Below are positions 1 through 5,657 of a stretch of DNA of 6,677 nt, piece after piece. How positions within the stretch are numbered: the stretch's first letter is position 1; each line of letters opens with the position of its first letter. A model generated the notes under the pieces. It worked only from the letters and a program-made list of their open reading frames with translations, was not told the origin of the DNA and ran no database searches. Position numbers and translations under genes: made by a program. The stretch is from Methyloceanibacter sp. (GTDB lineage: Bacteria > Pseudomonadota > Alphaproteobacteria > Rhizobiales > Methyloligellaceae), in NCBI GenBank assembly GCA_022865725.1, contig JALHTP010000502.1, positions 1-6,677 of the forward strand, in the 5' to 3' direction.

Positions 1-741
1 GGCCGGCAGCACAATGCCGAAGAAGCGCTTGCCGCGCTGGCGCTGGCCAAGCGGCATTTCGACCGCGTCTCCTTCGATCTGATCTATGCGCGGGAAGGAC
101 AGAGCGTGCGCGCTTGGGAAGAGGAGCTTGCCCGCGCGCTCGATCACGCCGCCGACCACCTTTCGCTCTATCAGCTCACCATCGAGGAGGGCACGCCGTT
201 CGCCGCCCGCCATGCCGCGGGCACCCTGCGCACGCCCAACGGCGCAGTGGCCCGCGCGCTCTACCTCCTGACCCAGGAGCTTTGCGAGGCGGCGGGGCTT
301 CCGGCCTACGAGGTGTCCAACCATGCGCGGCCGGGATCGGAGTCGCGCCACAATCTCATTTATTGGCGCGGGCACGACTATGCGGGCGTCGGCCCCGGCG
401 CCCATAGCCGCATCACCACGGACGGCACGAAGCGGGCGCTCTCGGCGATCAAGTCTCCCGAAGCCTGGCTTGCCGAGGTCGAAATCTCGGGTCGCGGCTT
501 TGCCAGCGAGGAGACCCTGAATGCGGCGGAAGCCGCGGACGAATATCTGCTGATGGGTTTGCGTCTCAGCGAGGGGATCGACCTTGCGCGGCTTGCCGCC
601 ATCGGCGGTCGCGCTCTGGACGAGGACCGCTTGCAGGCGCTGGCGCGTGAAGGGCTGCTGACGCGGAACGACACAAAGCTTGCCGCCACGCCCAAAGGCC
701 GCCTCGTGCTGAACCGCCTGATCCTCGAGCTTGCCGCCTAA
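1..741 (+). CDS. hemW: HemW, radical-SAM heme-associated protein of the HemN family (5'-truncated by window)
   Basis: The frame is open from the first base to the TAA at 739-741 and gives the last 246 residues of a protein that starts upstream of the window. Family members are usually about 380-400 residues, so roughly the first 140 are missing, including the CxxxCxxC motif that binds the [4Fe-4S] cluster and S-adenosylmethionine. Visible HemW landmarks, in order: RQHNAEEAL at the window start, the FDLIYAREGQ segment, HLSLYQLTIEEGTPF, and the signature YEVSNHARPG followed by SRHNLIYWRG and GVGPGAHSR (about 310-405). The HemN C-terminal winged-helix-like domain follows. HemW proteins bind heme and are proposed to deliver it to apo-proteins; they lack the coproporphyrinogen dehydrogenase activity of true HemN, and many databases mislabel them. 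The SNHARPG...RHN...YW signature favours HemW over HemN. Its stop overlaps that of the convergent lipoprotein gene. Confidence 0.93.
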   Translation, partial: GRQHNAEEALAALALAKRHFDRVSFDLIYAREGQSVRAWEEELARALDHAADHLSLYQLTIEEGTPFAARHAAGTLRTPNGAVARALYLLTQELCEAAGLPAYEVSNHARPGSESRHNLIYWRGHDYAGVGPGAHSRITTDGTKRALSAIKSPEAWLAEVEISGRGFASEETLNAAEAADEYLLMGLRLSEGIDLARLAAIGGRALDEDRLQALAREGLLTRNDTKLAATPKGRLVLNRLILELAA

Positions 742-1931
742 TAAGACGAGGCGGTGGCGAACGAGCTCGGCGCGGGGTCGATCACTTGCGGACCGCCTTC
801 GCGCACTTCGAGGATGGCGAGGCCTCGTTCGCAGGTGCCGTCGGAAAGCAGGCGGAACAGCCCATCGACGCCGGTAAAGCCGCTCGGCCGCGTTAGCTGG
901 GACATCGTGTAGCGCTGCCCGGGCGCGTTCTGCGACAGCGACACGGCAAGGCTCACTGCGTCATAGGCGAGGCTTGCGATGCGGGGCGGCGCGGCGCCAT
1001 AGGTCTTCGAGTAGCGCTGCACGAAATTGCTCCACCCCTTCGGATCGGGGGCCGGATACCAGCCGCCGAGCAGCGCCCGGTCGCCGCCGATATTCGGATA
1101 ATCCCACTGCCCGGTGCCGATGAACTGCACGCGCGCGCTGGAAAGCTCCTCGGAGGCAAGCAGCGGCGCCAGAGAGGGAAGCTCGTCGCGCCCGGCAGGC
1201 AGGAACAGCGCATCTATCGCCTGGCCGGATTTGATCGCGCTCGCCACCTGTCGCACCGGCCCGAGCATGGCGTTGGAATCGTCGGGCGGGAAGGTCGCCC
1301 GCACCGCCGCCTGTCCTCCGCCCGAGGAGACGACACGCGCGAAGGCCGTCTCGGCGAGCCGGCCATAGGCGGATTGCGGGACAAGCTCGGCGAAATTGCG
1401 CTTTCCCCTCGACATGGCGAAGGAGACGATGCGCGGCACGTCGCGGCCGGGCTGGAAGCTCAAGAGATAGACGCCGTTGCCGGCAACCTTCTCGTCGCTG
1501 GAGAAGGCGATCATCGGAACGCCGCCCTGGCGCGCGACGGGAGCCGCGCCCGAGACCTCCTGGGCAAAGAGCGGCCCGATGATGAGTTCCGCGCCATCCC
1601 GCAGCGCGCTTTCGGCCGCCAAGCGCGCGCCTTCGGGCGAGCCTTTGGTGTCCTTGGGGATGAGCGTCACGTTCGGATTGTCGAAGTCGAACAGCGCCAG
1701 CTCGGCCGCCTGCTTGAGCGCCTTGGCCACGGCAGGCGTCGAGCCCGAGGCGGTGATGGGAAGGAGCACCGCCACCTTCACGGCGCCGGTCGAGCCGGTG
1801 ATGCCGGGGCCGGGTCCGTCCCCGCCGCCGCCAGGCGCGCCGCAGGCGGCAAACAGCATCGCCACGGCCAGGCTCGCGAGGATAAGCCGGAGAGCGCCGC
1901 GGTGAGCATCGATACTGATTGGAAGCCGCAT
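738..1931 (-). CDS. Penicillin-binding protein activator, LpoA-like lipoprotein (periplasmic-binding-protein fold)
   Basis: A 397-residue protein when started at the ATG at 1931, which is preceded by purine-rich GGAG and AAAGGGG (1934-1945). A longer TTG-started version from 1997 would put charged residues ahead of the export signal and is less likely. Residues 13-29 form a hydrophobic export segment ending in LFAAC, a lipobox-like site with Cys30 as the lipidated residue; F at -3 is slightly off consensus. A Gly/Pro-rich linker (31-50) leads into a type-1 periplasmic-binding fold starting VKVAVLLPI (51-59), with GAELIIGPLF (113-122), GVPMIAFSS (137-145) and LAYDAVSLA (321-329). The family is annotated as LpoA-like, by similarity to the outer-membrane activator of PBP1A in Escherichia coli. 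That protein is about 680 residues with an N-terminal TPR-like domain, absent here. The PBP-activating role is therefore by homology only; a ligand-binding lipoprotein of the amino-acid-receptor type is the alternative. Confidence 0.85.
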   Translation of the reverse strand: MRLPISIDAHRGALRLILASLAVAMLFAACGAPGGGGDGPGPGITGSTGAVKVAVLLPITASGSTPAVAKALKQAAELALFDFDNPNVTLIPKDTKGSPEGARLAAESALRDGAELIIGPLFAQEVSGAAPVARQGGVPMIAFSSDEKVAGNGVYLLSFQPGRDVPRIVSFAMSRGKRNFAELVPQSAYGRLAETAFARVVSSGGGQAAVRATFPPDDSNAMLGPVRQVASAIKSGQAIDALFLPAGRDELPSLAPLLASEELSSARVQFIGTGQWDYPNIGGDRALLGGWYPAPDPKGWSNFVQRYSKTYGAAPPRIASLAYDAVSLAVSLSQNAPGQRYTMSQLTRPSGFTGVDGLFRLLSDGTCERGLAILEVREGGPQVIDPAPSSFATASSY

Positions 1932-2019
1932 GGCCCCTTTGCTCCAAGGTCCTTCCGCGTTGCCGGCGCGTGCCTTGGTCCTTGGCGGCAGTTGCAATGG
2001 TCCGCTTAACCCAACGGGC

Positions 2020-2033
2020 CTCGATCCATCGAG
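2020..2033. repeat. Short perfect dyad in the lpoA-like/rsmI divergent spacer
   Basis: CTCGAT and ATCGAG face each other across 2 nt, a 14-nt inverted repeat. It lies 89 nt upstream of the start of the minus-strand lipoprotein gene, in the divergent spacer. No T-run follows on either strand, so it does not look like an intrinsic terminator. It could be an operator, a leader hairpin, or chance in GC-rich DNA. Confidence 0.3.
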
Positions 2034-2077
2034 CCGCTTGCCCCTGGCGCGAACTTTGCCCGCAACTATGGCTCAAT

Positions 2078-2106
2078 CGTGATGGACGAATGATGACTAT
2101 ATCACG
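2078..2106. promoter_or_regulatory. Candidate operator: inverted repeat CGTGAT-N17-ATCACG
   Basis: CGTGAT (2078-2083) and ATCACG (2101-2106) are perfect inverted half-sites separated by 17 nt. Centre-to-centre distance of 23 nt is about two helical turns, which suits a dimeric regulator. They sit in the most AT-rich stretch (about 2076-2117) of the spacer between the divergent lipoprotein gene and rsmI, where promoters would be expected. I cannot pick convincing -35/-10 pairs for either gene here. Six-base half-sites can arise by chance, so this is only a candidate. Confidence 0.25.
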
Positions 2107-2186
2107 TAACGTTTTTGCGCCTAGGGCTTGGCGCCGCAAGCGAATCAGACCCGATCTTTAAGTCTAACGGCAAACGCGGGCTACGC

Positions 2187-3122
2187 GTGCAAGACGATAG
2201 AGACGAGGACGAGACCGCAATCGTCACGCGCCGGACAGTGACGCGCGCCGGCGAGGTGCTTGCCGACCTGATCGCGCGGCCGCTCACGCCAGGCCTCTAT
2301 CTCGTGGCGACGCCGATCGGCAATCTCGCCGATATCTCGCTCAGGGCTCTCTCCGTGCTCGCCCGCGCCGACCTCATTGCCGCCGAGGACACGCGCCACT
2401 CCAAGAAGCTCCTCACCCATTTCGGCATCGCGGCCAAGCTAACGCCCTATCACGAGCACAATGCCGAGCGGGAGCGGCCGCGGCTGCTGGCGCGGCTGCA
2501 CGCTGGAGCCTCGGTGGCGCTGATCTCCGACGCCGGCACGCCGCTCGTCTCCGACCCCGGCTACAAGCTGGTGCGTGAAGCGCTCGATGCGGGGTTCATG
2601 GTGACCAGCATCCCTGGCCCCTCCGCCACGCTGGCCGCCTTGACCAGCGCGGGCCTTCCGACCGACACCTTCCTCTTCGCGGGCTTCCTGCCGCCGAAAT
2701 CGGGCCCGCGCCGGGCGCGGCTTGCGGAGCTTGCGAGCGTGCCGGCGACGCTGGTCATCTTCGAGTCCGGTCCGCGCCTCGGGAAGAGTCTTGCCGACAT
2801 GGCCGAGGTGCTGGGCCCGCGCGAGGGGGCAATCGCCAAGGAGCTGACCAAGCTGCATGAGAGCGTAACGCGAGGGCGGCTCGACGCGCTGGCGAGCGAG
2901 ATCTCAGGTAGCGAGACAGTGAAGGGCGAGTTCGTGGTGGTGATCGGTCCACCTTCAGAGGACGCCGCCGACGCCAGCGACGAGCAGATCGTCTATCAGC
3001 TCGAGCAGGCGCTCAAGCTCGAGAGCTTCCGCGACGCCGTGCGCTCCGTTGCCGAAGTGCTGAATGTCAGTCGCGCCCACGTCTACGAGCTCGGGCTCAA
3101 GCTGACCCGGGCGCGCGATTGA
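2187..3122 (+). CDS. rsmI: 16S rRNA (cytidine(1402)-2'-O)-methyltransferase RsmI
   Basis: A 311-residue protein from the GTG at 2187. RsmI uses S-adenosylmethionine to methylate the ribose 2'-O of C1402 in the decoding centre of the 30S subunit; together with RsmH it makes m4Cm1402. Hallmarks of the tetrapyrrole-methylase-like family are all present: YLVATPIGNLADI (38-50), AAEDTRHS (65-72), YHEHN (88-92), LISDAGTPLVSDPG (112-125), SIPGPSA (141-147) and KELTKLHE (218-225). The C-terminal RsmI helix-turn-helix region follows (about 265-308, with VAEVLNVSRAHVYEL). No in-frame ATG exists ahead of the core; possible starts are TTG 2115, GTG 2187 and GTG 2238, none with a clear Shine-Dalgarno. GTG 2187 gives a length and N-terminal extension usual for alphaproteobacterial members, but the start is uncertain. 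It heads a four-gene operon: yraN begins 2 nt after the stop. Confidence 0.95.
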   Translation: MQDDRDEDETAIVTRRTVTRAGEVLADLIARPLTPGLYLVATPIGNLADISLRALSVLARADLIAAEDTRHSKKLLTHFGIAAKLTPYHEHNAERERPRLLARLHAGASVALISDAGTPLVSDPGYKLVREALDAGFMVTSIPGPSATLAALTSAGLPTDTFLFAGFLPPKSGPRRARLAELASVPATLVIFESGPRLGKSLADMAEVLGPREGAIAKELTKLHESVTRGRLDALASEISGSETVKGEFVVVIGPPSEDAADASDEQIVYQLEQALKLESFRDAVRSVAEVLNVSRAHVYELGLKLTRARD

Positions 3123-3124
3123 CC

Positions 3125-3484
3125 ATGCGCCAGGCGCGGGTCAAGGCCTATCGGAGAGGGCTGTTCGCCGAGACGGTCGCGGCCCTTCTGCTTCGCCTCA
3201 GAGGGCACCGCATCGTGGCGCAGCGCTACAGGACTCCCGTCGGCGAGATCGACCTCGTGGCGCTGAAGGGCAGGCGGCTCACCTTCATCGAGGTGAAGCG
3301 GCGCAAGACCGCGGACGACGCTGCCTGGACGCTGCCTGCCAAGCAGCGGCGGCGCATCGTCAGAGCCGCGCAATATTGGCTCGCCGGCCACCCGGATTTC
3401 GCCGGTCACGACATCGCCTTCGACGTGGTGCTGGCGGCGCCTTGGGCCTGGCCGCGCTATATCGAGAACGCCTTTTCCGTGTAA
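3125..3484 (+). CDS. yraN: YraN, UPF0102 family protein with endonuclease-like fold
   Basis: A 119-residue protein beginning at an ATG 2 nt after the rsmI stop; a TTG at 3119 in the same frame would overlap rsmI and cannot be excluded. The family signature is complete: GLFAETVAALLLRLRGHRI (12-30), YRTPVGEIDLVA (35-46), FIEVKRR (54-60) and a C-terminal FDVVL (99-103). Asp43, Glu56 and Lys58 are placed like the catalytic D...ExK of the restriction-endonuclease/Holliday-junction-resolvase fold. The biological role of YraN is not firmly established; a nucleic-acid-cleaving function is inferred from the fold. Length is typical for the family. Two stop codons follow in tandem (TAATAA, 3482-3487), and gshB starts 12 nt downstream of the first. 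Co-transcription with rsmI and gshB is very likely from spacing. Confidence 0.92.
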   Translation: MRQARVKAYRRGLFAETVAALLLRLRGHRIVAQRYRTPVGEIDLVALKGRRLTFIEVKRRKTADDAAWTLPAKQRRRIVRAAQYWLAGHPDFAGHDIAFDVVLAAPWAWPRYIENAFSV

Positions 3485-3496
3485 TAAGGGCGCGCC

Positions 3497-4465
3497 ATGG
3501 CCCTCAAAGTCGCCTTCCAGATGGACCCCATCGAGCGCATCGATATCAGGGGCGATTCCACCTTCGCGCTGCTGCTCGAAGCGCAATGGCGTGGCCACGA
3601 CGTGTTCTATTACACGCCCGACAATCTCTCGCTCCGCGACGGCAAGCTGATTGCCGAAGGCCACAGCCTGACCGTTGAGGACAGGCCCGGCGATCACTAC
3701 CGGCTCGCGCATTCGCGCAGCGTGGACCTTGCCGAGTACGACGTGGTGCAGCTCCGCCAGGACCCGCCTTTCGATATGGCCTACATCACCACGACGCATC
3801 TTCTGGAGCGCTTGCAGCCCCACACGCTCGTGGTCAACGACCCGGCAAGCGTGCGCAACTCGCCCGAGAAAGTTTTCGTGCTCGATTTTCTCGATCTGAT
3901 GCCGCCGACGCTCATCACCCGTTCTGCCGATCAGATCCGCGCCTTCCGCGCCAAGCACAAGGACATCGTGGTGAAGCCGCTTTACGGGAATGGCGGCGCC
4001 GCGATCTTCCACATCGCGCCGGGCGACACCAATCTCAACTCGCTGATCGAGCTGATGGGCGCGACCTTCCGCGAGCCGATCATGGTGCAGCGCTACCTTC
4101 CCGAGGTGCGCAAAGGGGACAAGCGCATCATTCTGGTCGATGGCGAGATCGCCGGGGCCATCAACCGCGTGCCGGCGCTGGACGAGACGCGCTCGAACCT
4201 GCATGTCGGGGGCACGGCGCAACCGGCGACGCTGACCAAGCGCGACAAGGAGATTTGCGCGAGGCTTGGACCCGAGCTGAAGAGACGCGGGCTGATCTTC
4301 ACCGGCATCGACGTGATCGGCAACTCCCTCACCGAGATCAACGTGACCTCGCCGACCGGCATCAGGCAGATCGCCGAGTTCGGCGGACGCGACATCGCCG
4401 CTATGATCTGGGACGTGGTGGAGAAGAAGGTGGCGGCCGAGCGGCGCAAGGGGCGAACGCGGTGA
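3497..4465 (+). CDS. gshB: Glutathione synthetase (ATP-grasp)
   Basis: A 322-residue cytoplasmic enzyme that joins gamma-glutamylcysteine and glycine with ATP, the last step of glutathione synthesis. The ATG at 3497 has AAGGG at 3486-3490, 6 nt upstream. Residues 1-120 are the GSH synthetase N-terminal domain: the MALKVAFQMDPIERI opening, then LRQDPPFDMAYI (86-97). The ATP-grasp domain follows. It carries NDPASVRNSPEKV (114-126), the nucleotide-binding Lys160 and glycine-rich loop YGNGGAAIF (163-171), EPIMVQRYLPEV (193-204), GDKRIILVDGE (207-217), R231 and N234 in the small-residue loop, and the metal-binding EINVTSPTGIR (280-290). Length is close to the roughly 316 residues of the Escherichia coli enzyme and no key motif is missing. 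The last codons overlap the next gene, so the two are translationally coupled. gshA is not in the window. Confidence 0.97.
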   Translation: MALKVAFQMDPIERIDIRGDSTFALLLEAQWRGHDVFYYTPDNLSLRDGKLIAEGHSLTVEDRPGDHYRLAHSRSVDLAEYDVVQLRQDPPFDMAYITTTHLLERLQPHTLVVNDPASVRNSPEKVFVLDFLDLMPPTLITRSADQIRAFRAKHKDIVVKPLYGNGGAAIFHIAPGDTNLNSLIELMGATFREPIMVQRYLPEVRKGDKRIILVDGEIAGAINRVPALDETRSNLHVGGTAQPATLTKRDKEICARLGPELKRRGLIFTGIDVIGNSLTEINVTSPTGIRQIAEFGGRDIAAMIWDVVEKKVAAERRKGRTR

Positions 4466-4989
4466 GTGCCGACCCCAAAGGGCTCGGCGCCTTGTTCGAC
4501 GCCCATACCGACGCCGAGTTCAAAACGCGCGACATCGAGGCGACCATGGCCACCATGAGCGACCGGCCGCATGTCACGCATGTGCCGACCATGACGGGGG
4601 GCGCGGGTCGCGATGCGGTGCGGCGCTTCTACGACACCTGGTTCATCGGGCATTGGCCCGAGGACACGGTCGTCACGCCGATCTCGCGCACGGTGGGAGA
4701 GACCCAGATCGTCGACGAATTGATGATCGACTTCACCCATGATTGCGAAATGCCGGCGCTTCTGCCCGGGGTCAAACCCACAGGGCGCAGGGTGACGATC
4801 CCCTTCGTCGTGGTGGTCGGCTTCGAGGACGGCAGAATCGCGTTCGAGCGCATCTATTGGGACCAGGCCTCGATGCTGGCGCAGCTTGGGCTGCTCGATG
4901 CAACCAAGCTGCCGGTGTCGGGCGCGGAGCAGGCCGCACGCCTGCTCGACCCTGATCTCCCGTCCAACACGCTGATCCCCAAGACCTGA
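4462..4989 (+). CDS. SnoaL/NTF2-like family protein, function unknown
   Basis: A 175-residue protein. The GTG at 4462 overlaps the gshB stop (GTGA), with AAGGGG at 4448-4453 as a likely Shine-Dalgarno; longer readings back into gshB are Arg/His-rich and not credible. It looks like a single NTF2-like cone-shaped domain of the SnoaL-like type. An N-terminal helix (FDAHTDAEFKTRDIEATMATM, split at 12-20 and 21-32) precedes HVTHVPTMTGG (37-47), the helix RDAVRRFYDTWF (50-61), and strands containing VDELMIDFTHDCEMP (84-98), VTIPFVVVVGFEDGRI (111-126) and ERIYWDQASMLAQLGLL (129-145). This YWDQ...GLL end is shared with NTF2-family proteins found alone or fused to dienelactone-hydrolase-like domains. 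Members of the superfamily include ester cyclases, isomerases and non-enzymatic ligand binders, so no reaction can be assigned. No signal peptide; cytoplasmic. Coupling to gshB suggests, but does not show, a link to glutathione or electrophile metabolism. Confidence 0.85.
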   Translation: MSADPKGLGALFDAHTDAEFKTRDIEATMATMSDRPHVTHVPTMTGGAGRDAVRRFYDTWFIGHWPEDTVVTPISRTVGETQIVDELMIDFTHDCEMPALLPGVKPTGRRVTIPFVVVVGFEDGRIAFERIYWDQASMLAQLGLLDATKLPVSGAEQAARLLDPDLPSNTLIPKT

Positions 4990-4994
4990 AGCGG

Positions 4995-5483
4995 TCAGCT
5001 CGGCTTTGCACGCTTCGGGCGCGGAGCGCTTCCACTAGGCTTTGGAGCACTTGGCTTTGATGTGGCCGGAGGCGTCGCTTCCTGGCTGGCTGATGCGGGC
5101 GGGCGGCGCCTGAAGAAGGCGCTCCAGCCATGCGGAATGAGACCCGCGCCCCAGCCGAGCGCCACCCAATAGAACCACCACGCCTTCGGCGTCACGACGA
5201 GATTGACGAGGAAAAGAAGCAGCACCACGGCCACATAAGCGAAGAGGTGGACGGTGAAGCTCCGCGCGCATTTATCGATGAAGATGCGCTCGCGCCGCCG
5301 CGTCTGGCGCAAGAGCAGCGCGAGATCGTGGGTGGCGACGGCGATACCCCAGCCCATCAGCACCCAGGGAAACCAGAGCGTGCCGGGCGTGAGCCAGAGA
5401 TTGACCGCGGCGCAAATGAGCGTGCCCGCGACGAAAGCCACGAGATGCGCGAGGAAGATGCGCATCGACAAATCTTTGAACAT
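4995..5483 (-). CDS. Membrane protein with tandem 2TM domains
   Basis: A 162-residue protein from the ATG at 5483, preceded on its strand by GGGGGCGAGG. A TTG-started extension from 5561 lacks support. It consists of two copies of the 2TM domain, each a pair of hydrophobic helices. Repeat 1 covers about residues 8-56 and repeat 2 about 74-122. Matching positions are exactly 66 apart: H13/H79, A16/A82, N28/N94, T32-P33/T98-P99, W37-F38/W103-F104, W40/W106, G44-W45-G46/G110-W111-G112 and H52/H118. A basic loop (60-67, RQTRRRER) joins the copies, and RRR follows the last helix, both suggesting a cytoplasmic side. The tail (about 126-162) is a Pro/Ser/Ala/Lys-rich, probably disordered stretch. 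2TM domains occur alone or attached to signalling proteins; no function is known for this form. It converges on the SnoaL-like gene with 5 nt between stops, so they are separate transcripts. Confidence 0.82.
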   Translation of the reverse strand: MFKDLSMRIFLAHLVAFVAGTLICAAVNLWLTPGTLWFPWVLMGWGIAVATHDLALLLRQTRRRERIFIDKCARSFTVHLFAYVAVVLLLFLVNLVVTPKAWWFYWVALGWGAGLIPHGWSAFFRRRPPASASQEATPPATSKPSAPKPSGSAPRPKRAKPS

Positions 5484-5549
5484 GGCCTCGCCCCCTAGGC
5501 TGTCTAAGCACCGCCACTTTACGCTAGTCTTGCGACAGCTTCGCGCCTT

Positions 5550-5569
5550 GACCCAGGACAAGCCCGGTC
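5550..5569. repeat. Degenerate palindrome resembling an alphaproteobacterial intergenic repeat
   Basis: GACCCAGG-ACAAG-CCCGGTC reads as an imperfect hairpin: outer arms GACC/GGTC pair perfectly around a GGACAAGCC core, with one base missing from the right arm. I recall that palindromes of the form GACCCGGG-ACAAG-CCCGGGTC are common between genes in alphaproteobacterial genomes, and this looks like a decayed copy. Only one copy is present in the window, so repetitiveness cannot be shown here. Confidence 0.3.
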
Positions 5570-5601
5570 GAGCGCAGGGGAGCGATGTTCGCTGATTGTT
5601 C

Positions 5602-5630
5602 TTGCCGAAGGTTGCGCGCTTCGCTAGAGT
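5602..5630 (+). promoter_or_regulatory. Candidate sigma-70-type promoter for comM
   Basis: TTGCCG (5602-5607) and TAGAGT (5625-5630) are separated by 17 nt and each match the -35 and -10 consensus at four of six positions. Transcription would begin near 5637, leaving a leader of about 20 nt before the comM ATG at 5658, enough for the GGGGG at 5646-5650. Position relative to the gene is right, but GC-rich alphaproteobacterial promoters are hard to call by eye. Confidence 0.4.
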
Positions 5631-5657
5631 GATTGGGGCTTGGACGGGGGTTCAGCG

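Noticed and set aside
1374..2009. Plus-strand open frame of 211 codons across the lipoprotein gene
   Set aside because: Opposite strand of a conserved coding sequence, Arg/Gly/His-rich, no domain.
961..2139. Long minus-strand open frame (about 390 codons) within the lipoprotein gene
   Set aside because: It is a different frame of the same strand as the well-supported lipoprotein, Arg/Ala/Gly-rich with no recognisable domain; typical of GC-rich DNA.
3083..4222. Minus-strand open frame of 379 codons opposite yraN and gshB
   Set aside because: Antisense to two clearly conserved genes; composition is His/Arg/Asp-rich as expected from the complement of GC-rich codons, with no family motif.
4972..4999. 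Possible terminator hairpin between the SnoaL-like gene and the 2TM gene
   Set aside because: Only 4-5 bp arms (GACC/GGTC, GCTGA/TCAGC) with large loops and no T-run on either strand.
5484..5580. Promoter for the minus-strand 2TM gene
   Set aside because: TAGCGT- and TTAGAC-like -10 elements exist on the minus strand, but none has an acceptable -35 at 16-18 nt.
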